Of a DNA stretch of 64,000 bases, positions 1 through 25,665 are shown in pieces. The notes below the pieces were generated by a model. It did no database searches. It had not been told where the DNA came from and saw nothing but the letters and a program-made list of their open reading frames with translations. The translations under genes were made by a program, and so were the position numbers. Each line of letters begins with the position of its first letter. The stretch's first letter is position 1. The stretch comes from Bolinopsis microptera (taxonomy: Eukaryota; Ctenophora; Tentaculata; Lobata; Bolinopsidae): contig NC_087076.1 in the NCBI RefSeq assembly GCF_026151205.1, positions 13,811,675 through 13,875,674 on the forward strand. The letters run 5' to 3'.

Positions 1-1012
1 AACAGTCTGAACAGAACCAAAACAGAGACAGCCATCAGAGTGTACACCACAATGTCACAGTATAAACACATGATAAGAGGCATTGAGACAGCCGTGGAGT
101 TCATCCCCAAACTGCGAACATATGCGGAGGAGCATTTTAGTGAGCACTGTAAGGACGCGCTGGTAAAGGCAGGGTTATTCGAGGGAGCTGGATGTCAGAT
201 GTGCGCTCCCGGGATAGGTTTGTTTTAGTTCCATTGCTTTTCTAGGATAGGTTTGTTTTCAGTTTCCTTCTTTTTTATAATAGGTTTGTTCTTAGTTTCC
301 ACTTATTTGTTTAATTTCAGCTGGAGCCCCAGTTTGCTCGGAGTACTGTCTGAACGTAGCTAAAGGTTGCATGAGGCCCATACTCTGTTACGTAACCCAA
401 TGGGAAGAGTGGATCAGACACCAGCAGTCAATAACCAGAGAACTCCTCGCCGTCTCAGGGGAACGGAGGAAGTTTCTAGGAACACTGATGACCACCTTTG
501 AGACGGAGATGTTAGAGCACGCTCCACAGTACAGGATATACGGGGAGTGCACCCCACCAGAGACCCCCACTAAGGGGGAACAAGCAGTGAAATACAAAGT
601 TGCCAGTCTGGTCCCTCCCGTCCTCCTCCACTCACGTGACCTCTTCATCAGACGGTTCAGTGATCTCCTCACCTCCCTCCCTCAACAGTTCTGTGAGGAG
701 ATGATGGGCAAGCAGCCCGTCACGGAGAACTGTTGGAACGGGCTGGACACTTCCGGGTATCACAAACCTCCCTCCCTCTTCAACATGGAGGATCAGAAGT
801 GTAACCCGGAGGTGCTGCCAGAGCGGTTACCCTGTGATCTGGCTACTGCCGGTAAGAACCTGGAGTGCGACAGAGGGAGTTATCTGATGACTGGGTACGC
901 GGCTACTCCGAGCGTGGAACCACCGGGCAGGGCTGGGAGTGGCAACCTTGTGGGACACCCAACTCAGCTTTATTTTTGTTTGTTTGTGTCAGTTTTTGTG
1001 TTGTCGAGGTGA
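1..1012 (+). CDS. Glypican, 3' part (heparan sulfate proteoglycan core, GPI-anchored)
   Basis: Two coding pieces are visible: 1-217, open to the left edge, and 321-1012, ending in a stop at 1010-1012. The joined frame reads through a split codon (A of ATAG plus CT). Glypicans are extracellular heparan-sulfate core proteins that modulate Wnt, Hh and BMP ligands. Seen here are the family's Cys pattern and signatures: a CQMC motif closing the first piece, then VCSEYCLNVAKGC just after the intron (compare the family PxYCxNVxxGC motif), and a CWNG motif further on. After the last Cys (CDRGSY) comes a short Gly/Ser/Pro-rich stretch and a hydrophobic C-terminus (LYFCLFVSVFVL), which fits a GPI-attachment signal although it is short. 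The usual long acidic SG-rich attachment region is small: only one GSG site is seen. The 5' exons lie outside the window. The family call is confident; the paralog is not assignable. Confidence 0.85.
218..320 (+). repeat. Glypican intron made of three GT...AG tandem units
   Basis: The 103-bp intron is three head-to-tail units at 218-250, 251-283 and 284-320 (33, 33 and 37 bp). Each begins GTTTGTT and ends in AG (GATAG, AATAG, TTCAG). Each unit therefore has its own potential donor and acceptor. Confidence 0.75.
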
Positions 1013-1549
1013 AATGTTGATGACCACGACGGAGGAATTTTCGTGAAATATTGTAATGGTGTACGTGTAGAGGAAATGCTTAATTTCACCCTAAATTTTG
1101 TTCCAGTAATTTATACATTATAATTGTTAATTCGATGCGATATTTAAAGATTTAATTGGTTTTCATTTTCGCGAGATTGGATTTCTGTTTTATTCAAATA
1201 ATTTGCTAAAAGTACAACTTTTCATAAGAATGGAACCTTTACCTTTGATCGAGGAGTCTCAGGATGTCCGTTAATATTAGCTTTTAATTTCTCAGGGGTG
1301 CTAGATTTGTAGAACTTCCTAGAAATGCTCTGTCTGTGTCTGGAGTTAGGACTCAAACTGTCGCTTGGCAGGTCCTGTACAGTGGGCACATCTTATTTAT
1401 ATCTCAAGTTGGTAGCCGAATTGATAACTTACCAGCTCCAATCAACCCAGAAAAGAAACATAAAAGTGAATCACGTAATTAAAAAGTAAAATCTTTTTTT
1501 TATTAATGTGTAATGGTTTATATCAAGTTTCCTAACTACACTGCTAGAT
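1013..1549. other. Tail-to-tail intergenic interval with a poly(A) signal
   Basis: This is the gap between the glypican stop and the stop of the convergent WD40 gene. On the minus strand an AATAAA at 1499-1504 lies 46-51 bases after that stop and is its likely poly(A) signal. I see no canonical AATAAA for glypican on the plus strand, and no gene in the gap. Confidence 0.6.
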
Positions 1550-18589
<17,040 letters not shown>

Positions 18590-18599
18590 AACTCACATG

Positions 18600-19869
18600 A
18601 GCAAAGTACCAGATAACTCCCTCCAGAAGAAGTCATTCATGAATTACTAAACTTATAATGCTACATGGAAAAGTGTGTTAATGTTGTTTCCACAACAAAC
18701 AAGACATAATTAGTAAAACAAATTTATTCACGATCAATTTTGATCTATCTGCAATACTTTATTGCTGACTTTAATAGAACTAAAGTATATATTCTTTTAA
18801 TCCATGCTCCAAGAAAATCATATTACTGGCAGAATAATGATTAAAATATGCCAAATATCATATAATAAGGTATCCTAAAAATTTACGTAGCTAACAACAA
18901 GAAAACATATTTTTCAGTTCCTTTAAGAGAATTTCCCATGAATTGATAAAAAATAGACATGAATAGTTCTTCTCTTAAAGCAATTATATCAGACATGCTA
19001 TTAAACTACTGTCCCTTGATAGTGATACTATTCTTCATAATACCCCTTCATCGTAGTCCGATAGTTTCACTGCTTCTTAATATGATCCAAACCTGACCTG
19101 GAACTGGTATTGGCAAACAATTCATTTATAAGGAAATGTATTTATGATGTATCCAGTATCCTACTTGTTATTCTACCTGCCCTTAATAAATGTTTTCATA
19201 CTTCATCAGTCGCGCGCCGATGCAGCTTGTACTGATTTTTTTAAAGAAGCATCAACTCTGGTGATACAAGTGAAAAAAAATATATTTCAAATTAGATTTT
19301 TGAAAAAATGTTCTGTCGTCAATTTTTTATAAAGATCCAACAAATAAATTTAGCACATGATTTTTTAAAAACTCGCCTCCCTTATTTTATATTTATAATA
19401 AACAAACAAAACAAAAAGGGGGGGGGGACCCCAAACCCATGTAGCTGAGACACCTCACAGCAATGCAAGTTGACCAAAGTGCCTCTTGCTTGTGAAAATA
19501 ATAATAATAATAATAATAAAAACTTGTGAAAAGTGCTTCAACTACCCCCCGAAGAGTTGGGTTGTGAGTCCCCCTGGGATCATTTCGTCCCTAAAATTGT
19601 ACACAAGCTACAATAAATGATCTACAAAATGTACATAACAAATTTAGGACACATCATAGCTCGTTTTCTAAGCACTTAAGGGGGAACTGAAACCAGGTTT
19701 TTGATCAGAAAGTAAAAATAAGTTTTACCTTCGATCGTAACAATTCTGAGAAAAAGCGCGGCGGTACAAGTAAAATCCGTTAATGTTTAAGTGTTGCGGT
19801 GAACATTTCAACTGATTTGTCTGAGCACAGCGTCGATTATTGATGTACATATTATATTATATATAATAC
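18600..19869. other. Upstream of the WD40 gene, no gene seen
   Basis: AT-rich DNA with a short (TAA)n run near 19500 and a G9 run near 19420. Promoter elements of the minus-strand gene must lie here, but I cannot point to one. Confidence 0.5.
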
Positions 19870-20234
19870 GGCCAGGTAGCGCAGTTGGTTAGAACGCCTG
19901 TCTTACAATCGTTAGGTTGCGAGTTCGAAACCCACTGACTGCCTGGTCGTGGGGTGAGCGTCGTCGACGTTCAGCTAAGGATCATGAGTGGTCTATGCAG
20001 CCCCCCGGTCTACTCAGCCGAATACTCGAGAAATCGGGTGTGAGGGTTAAATGAGGAGCTGCACATTGCAGCAAAGTCTCGGACGAAGAAAGTATGGTAC
20101 ACACTACCTTAACCGTCACTGGCCAAAAAGATCCTTCGGCTTCCTGTAATTGGCTGGTTGCACTTGTGTAACATTGTGGCTGTTGGAATACACCGAAGTA
20201 AAATAAGTGTCTAGATAAAAAATATATATAAAAC
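19870..20234 (+). mobile_element. tRNA-derived SINE
   Basis: 19870-19948 folds like a tRNA: 5' GGCCAGG pairs with 3' CCTGGTC (one G-T). An A box (TAGCGCAGTTGG) and a B box (GAGTTCGAAACC) sit at normal spacing. The anticodon stem is poorly paired, so this is not a functional tRNA. About 270 bp of unrelated body follow, ending in an AT-rich tail (AAAAAATATATATAAAA). The 3' body presumably shares its end with a partner LINE, but none was recognised here. Confidence 0.85.
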
Positions 20235-22029
20235 TAGCACGAACTTTAGACCAAATATCTTACGGGACTTGGAATAGCAAGAAAGTGACTAAAAGGTATA
20301 GCAGGACGCAATGAAACTACCAAACCACGATGTATGTTGCCACCCCATGGGAACATTAAAATATATCGACTCTGTAGTCTGTTACATCGTTTTATACATT
20401 ATTTGTTATATGTAGTGTTGAAAGTATTAAAAATACACCTTTTATAAAAATACGTCGAAAAGAATCCAGGGTGATACAGGATTGGAAAGTGCAGACTGTA
20501 TAATTTTTTTTCCAGCAGTGAGCAGCAGTCTGCAGTTAGCAGCAGTTTTTTTTGCACTATAGTCCTTCTGTGACCCCTGCCTCCTGAATTTTGTTTTACT
20601 TAATCAATATCAATATAAAATTGTTATGTTATGTTTGATCGACGATGTCAATCCATCTAATTTCTAATCGATATCGTTGCTTTGCGATGAACGACGCGAA
20701 GCAAGAATGCTAGTTTGCGCGGCGCGTCGAAGCGGCGAAGTCCTCCATATGTTATGTAAATTTAAGTTTATCATAAATCAGTCTGGTGGTGGTCTTTTCA
20801 TATTTTTGGTTTCATCCTTATGTTATTGACGATGTCAATTCTTCCAAACTCGGCGAGGCCCAGTAGCGCGAAAAGCATCATTGAGTGCGCGGCCCGGCCC
20901 AGTAACGCATTGCGCTACAAATCCTTTTGTGGCGAAGAAGCAGTTTACAAATTTTAATTCCAATTAGAAAAGTTTGAATAGCTTTTTAAATTTTTAAATT
21001 TTCGAATTCTAAAAATATAATTATGTTTTTTATCATATTTCTTAAAATTGAATATATATAGTAAAACAAATTTTAGTAAAACAAATTTAAATTTTGGTAT
21101 TTATTAATAACAATCAAAACATATCATATCATAAAAATAAAGCCGCGCGTTGGTTGACTGCCTCAGTATGGTGAATAATTTAAGCTTGAAGGTGCCCTGC
21201 GCATTTACAGAACATTATGCGGCGATCACATGATCACGAGGACCTGTGAGCGCCAAATTTAATTTAAACTTTCTAGAAATCGTACATCACTACGAGTTAC
21301 TCATGCTTTTGAATTATAGGAGTGCGGATTGTCATGTATTTCATTCATTCATACTTAATCGGTTTAAAGCTGTATATTTAGAGCTCACTATTGTTTGAAC
21401 TATGAAAGCAGAACGTAAATAATGGACAATATACCGACGACAATACCAAGGACCCGAGTGCCGCATTGACTTTTCCGGATCCGTTTTTACCGAAGGCTTA
21501 TCCACCAGTTACTCATGCTGCATGTATAGTCTGATAATATTTTGTTTTATCTCTAGCAAGCATTCTGTAAGTTGGAGTGTCGTATTTATTATAGAAGAGC
21601 CAGCCAACCTCCGCATTACAATCTTTTGTATGCCAGGTTCGTTTATAAAATCTAATCATATAATAAGATTGATCCAATAGTCTAAGATGAACGGTATATC
21701 TTAGCTCATCGTTATTAAAATCCTAATGGATGAATTAATCAAGTAATGTTCCCTTCCAACACAACTAAACAACAAACAAATGCTTGCTCACCAGTGGTGA
21801 CGCAATCGTAGGGGCATGCAGTTGGTTCAGATAACTCTCACCCCGACGACAGCGTCGAGAAATTATCAAATGATGCATTTGCGCCATACTGGACACATTT
21901 TATATTTAATATTTTGTGGTTTGTAGAAATTAGTGTCATCTAAAGTATAGCTTAACTGGCGAGCAAGCATCGTCCCACTCGGCGGGGACGAAAATACCGA
22001 GTCCAATCACAGAAAGTTAACCAAAAGAT
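20235..22029. other. Repeat-rich gap between SINE and LINE
   Basis: I see no gene. Two segments, near 20399-20430 and 21060-21096, recur side by side at 28010-28090 on the far side of the LINE, so this is probably older interspersed repeat split by insertions. A GACGATGTCAAT word occurs twice (about 20643 and 20826). Confidence 0.45.
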
Positions 22030-22296
22030 AAAAACAAGAGCTCGGATATCAACAAAAATCACACGCTCCAGACGACGGGGGAAGAGAGGATAGGAAGTAA
22101 GCTGCTGGGCTCAACAAATTTTGATAATTGTAAACAAATTTGTTCTTGTGCCCTATAATAATTTGGTATTGAGGTATGACCCTGTACTGTGCGTGATAGT
22201 GAAAATGAAAGTGAATGTGAATCTGCAATGCGAACGAAATGAGTTATGGCCAGACGATTCTTCAATTTCAAAATAATAAAGTCAAAGGACTCTGTT

Positions 22297-25200
22297 TTAA
22301 AATACAAGCTCATTCTTATCGAAGTTTAATTCTGTCCATTCTAATTCTTCGTACCTGGACTGTATCTTGAGTAGCTCACTTTTCAGTGTTACTTTAACTA
22401 AGTTCGTTGACTTAGTAAAGCTTATCATACTGTCAATTTTTCGACAGTCGTTCCACATTTTTGTTGATTGATAAATGAAAGAGGAGGATGGGTTCGGGGT
22501 GATGAACTGGTCTGAACGTCTTTGTGATGGTGATCTGTGGAGTAAAGATAGGAGTGAGATTGGAGATTCTAATCTGACAATTTTGAACAGTTCTAATAGA
22601 CATGTGTATTTGTACAGGTTGTGGACGGTAAGAAGGCCGTTCTTGTTAAACAACGGCTTTGTATGCTCTTTTTCAAAGAATTCTCTTCCTAGGATTTGTT
22701 CATCTATACAACGTGTTCTGGCACATGTTCTAAATTTATCTAGATATGCTTCAAGGTCACCAAATAGTATTCTGATACATTTTTTCTGAGTGATGAAGAT
22801 AGGTTGAAGCATATTATTACTCGACCCACCCCATACCGATATTCCAAATCTTAGGTGTGACTCAAATAACGTGTGGTACAATTCTTTATGGTGTTTTTTC
22901 GGGATAACGTGTCGTATTCTACTGAGTCTTCCGATCTCACACCTAAGTTTCGAGTTGAGGGCTCTTATTTGAACATCCCATTTTAGCTTTTCGTCAATAA
23001 TAACACCTAAAAACTTGGTCTCTTTAACTTGCTTTATTACCGTATTATTTAGAGTTAGTATATATTCTGATTCGTTATCTGCCTCATTACCAGTAGCTGT
23101 ACGTGACGGATTGAAGTGGATGTAGCAGCATTTCTTTATATTTATATGTAATAGATTGCATTTCATGTACTGGTGTAACAAACGGAGAATTTCGTTTGCT
23201 CTTGCATACAGTTTTTTTCTACATCCATCTACTACGAATATGTTTGTGTCATCTGCAAATAGTATGAACTTGCCCAGATCAGTTGTTCTAAATAAGTCGT
23301 TAACATATATTATAAATAGCAAGGGTCCGAGACAAGAGCCTTGGGGAACTCCAAAGAGAACAGGCAGCTTGTCAGACTCTTCGCCCAGTACAGAGACATA
23401 TTGATATCTATTAGAGAGATAACTAGCGATGAGTCTATTGGCGTTTCCACGTATTCCATAGTTGTCTAGTTTATTAAGTAGTTTTTCATGTGAGATCGTG
23501 TCAAACGCTTTAGATAGATCAATAAATATTCCTAGTACATGCAGTTTTTTGCTAAGACAGGATTCTATGTAATTCACTGAGGAGTTGAGGGCATGGCTTG
23601 TGGAGTGATTTTTTCTAAATCCGTACTGGTTCTCGTAAATCATTTTCTGGGACTGAAAGAAGCTATACAGTCTGTTGTAAATAATTTTTTCAAATATCTT
23701 ACCAAAAACAGCTAAAGTTGATACTGGCCTATAGTTTTCCAGCAATTCCTCATTATCCTTCTTATAGATCGGACTGATTCTCCCAGTCTTTAAATCATCT
23801 GGGAATACTCCATTCCTCATGCATTCACTGTATAATAAAGATAGTATAGGACAGATCACTTTAGACGATTCTTTAACTACATGTATTGGGATGTCGGATG
23901 ACTTCCCATTCTTCAGTTCAGATATAATCATTCTAACCTCGTCAGCTGTACAGTCATTAATGAAAATACTGGACGTGTTTGCTCTAGGCAGGTAGTCATA
24001 AAAACTAGGAAGATTGTTAATAGTTAGTTCTCCAATTTCATTATATGCCCCGTTTAAATTAGACGCTAGAGAAACAAAATACTTATTAAATTCATTGGCT
24101 ATTACTCTACGATTGGTTATCTTCTCATTGTTTATAGTAAACAGTGGTTTTATTTGCCGTTTCTGTTTGCCCCGTATTTGATTAATCAGTTCCCATGTCT
24201 TCTTACTATTACCGTTTGTGTCTGCAAATTTTCCCATGAAATACTTAGTTTGAACATCTTTGCGATCTTTTTTAACCATCCTTCTATAATCCTTATAAGT
24301 TTTGTATCTATAACGTTTTTCACAACATTTCAAGCATTGACATGTTCCACCTTTATAATCAGTTTCACCGAGTTTACATTTTTTCTTTCTAACTTTAGCC
24401 CAATTGTCATAGAGCTGGTGCTGATGCTTGATTTTGGCTATAAGCCCAGGTGTGATCCATGGGTTATTTTGTGTAGTTCTTTTGGAAGACTTAGGGGTTG
24501 CCAACTTACACGTTTTATCGATACTACTTTTGAAAACATCATGAAATACCGTGAAGTTGTCAATTACTTTATTCTCTAATTCATGTTCCAAGTCCTTTAC
24601 AAAAGAGGTAACATTAGACTTACAGTAGTCGTAATATTGTTTATATTTTAGGTTACTCTTAGTGGATCCCATACTCTTTTCAAATATTTGAAAGACTGGT
24701 GAGTGGTGGGATATACGATCAGTAAGTGTGCCTGAGGCTATTATACTCTCTACATCGTTAGTTATAATATTGTCAATACACGATACTTTACAACCTGGCT
24801 TCTCATGAGTTGGCAGAGATATTAGGGGAAAAAATCCTCTACTGAACAGGACTTCCTCATAACGTTTTACAATCGCATTATCCTTATTATGTAGATCAAT
24901 GTTGAAATCACCTGCCAGGTAACTGCATTTCGGCAAATTATCGAGAATTGCTGAGAGTTCTAATAATGCAACATTTACATCACCACTTGGAGGGCGATAC
25001 ACTACACCAACAGTGACCGGAGTATTCTTGCTGCTTATCGTAACAAATAGAGTTTCTAGGTTTTCAGATATATGGGACAAATTGCCATTTACTGTAGCAC
25101 TGAGGGTATCACATACATAAAGAGCGACTCCAGTGCCTTTTCTTTTATCTTGCAAAGTGTTTTGGTAGAAACTATTGTATCCAGTCAGTTGGTAAAGGTC

Positions 25201-25665
25201 ACTTAATTCGGGGCCTTCATTTGTTTCTGCTAAAGCAATGATCGAAAATTTCATATATCTCTGTAGTTCTATTGCCAGAGTATCAAAGTTAGATTTATTA
25301 CCATCGATATTTTGAAATAATAATGATGAGTACTCGTTCATTTGGTTGCAAAATGTTTTATTAAATTCTTTAACACTATATGGGTTACAGTTATTGAGTA
25401 ATCGGTTGATGTTTACAAGTGTTTCATCAATGTCAGTACTATTATTTTCAGAGTCAGTATCTTCATATATAAACGGATTGTAACGAGTACTTGCCAAGTG
25501 TACACAGTTAGGGCAGTAAAAATCTTCATATATTTTGTTTGTACTGGATTTAGTATAGCATTTATGGTGCATAGCACAGTCACACCTACAACATTCAGCA
25601 ATGAATTGGCCAATGGAAATGAATTTTGTACAGACAGGGCATACCTCTTTGGTCAATTTATTCAT
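22297..25665 (-). CDS. LINE ORF2: PHD-type zinc finger, APE endonuclease, reverse transcriptase (1122 aa)
   Basis: Makes the nick and reverse-transcribes the element RNA at the target. Residues 9-55 form a Cys/His zinc finger (CPVC...CCRCDCAMHHKC...CPNC). The endonuclease spans about 113-330, with QNIDG, ETNEG (E147), GDFNIDL (D253, N255) and a terminal block reading SHHSPVF where SDH is usual, so the catalytic Asp of that block may be replaced by His. A Cys cluster (CQCLKCC) lies near 443. The RT spans about 628-870, with NYRPVS, DLSKAFD (D716), GVPQGSCLGPLLF and FADD (803-806). The start is the ATG overlapping the ORF1 stop, suggesting termination-reinitiation. No frameshift is seen. Confidence 0.93.
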   Translation of the reverse strand: MNKLTKEVCPVCTKFISIGQFIAECCRCDCAMHHKCYTKSSTNKIYEDFYCPNCVHLASTRYNPFIYEDTDSENNSTDIDETLVNINRLLNNCNPYSVKEFNKTFCNQMNEYSSLLFQNIDGNKSNFDTLAIELQRYMKFSIIALAETNEGPELSDLYQLTGYNSFYQNTLQDKRKGTGVALYVCDTLSATVNGNLSHISENLETLFVTISSKNTPVTVGVVYRPPSGDVNVALLELSAILDNLPKCSYLAGDFNIDLHNKDNAIVKRYEEVLFSRGFFPLISLPTHEKPGCKVSCIDNIITNDVESIIASGTLTDRISHHSPVFQIFEKSMGSTKSNLKYKQYYDYCKSNVTSFVKDLEHELENKVIDNFTVFHDVFKSSIDKTCKLATPKSSKRTTQNNPWITPGLIAKIKHQHQLYDNWAKVRKKKCKLGETDYKGGTCQCLKCCEKRYRYKTYKDYRRMVKKDRKDVQTKYFMGKFADTNGNSKKTWELINQIRGKQKRQIKPLFTINNEKITNRRVIANEFNKYFVSLASNLNGAYNEIGELTINNLPSFYDYLPRANTSSIFINDCTADEVRMIISELKNGKSSDIPIHVVKESSKVICPILSLLYSECMRNGVFPDDLKTGRISPIYKKDNEELLENYRPVSTLAVFGKIFEKIIYNRLYSFFQSQKMIYENQYGFRKNHSTSHALNSSVNYIESCLSKKLHVLGIFIDLSKAFDTISHEKLLNKLDNYGIRGNANRLIASYLSNRYQYVSVLGEESDKLPVLFGVPQGSCLGPLLFIIYVNDLFRTTDLGKFILFADDTNIFVVDGCRKKLYARANEILRLLHQYMKCNLLHINIKKCCYIHFNPSRTATGNEADNESEYILTLNNTVIKQVKETKFLGVIIDEKLKWDVQIRALNSKLRCEIGRLSRIRHVIPKKHHKELYHTLFESHLRFGISVWGGSSNNMLQPIFITQKKCIRILFGDLEAYLDKFRTCARTRCIDEQILGREFFEKEHTKPLFNKNGLLTVHNLYKYTCLLELFKIVRLESPISLLSLLHRSPSQRRSDQFITPNPSSSFIYQSTKMWNDCRKIDSMISFTKSTNLVKVTLKSELLKIQSRYEELEWTELNFDKNELVF

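Noticed and set aside
19870..19948. Functional tRNA gene (Val-like anticodon region)
   Set aside because: The anticodon stem is badly paired, and the sequence continues into a repeat body with an A/T tail, so it is a SINE head.
22059..22313. 84-codon frame after LINE ORF2
   Set aside because: Lies in the 3' UTR of the LINE, with hydrophobic low-information sequence and no family pattern.
22475..22789. Plus-strand open frames over the LINEs (22.4-27.9 kb and 58.9-60.5 kb)
   Set aside because: They are shadows of the intact minus-strand ORFs and contain no domain pattern.
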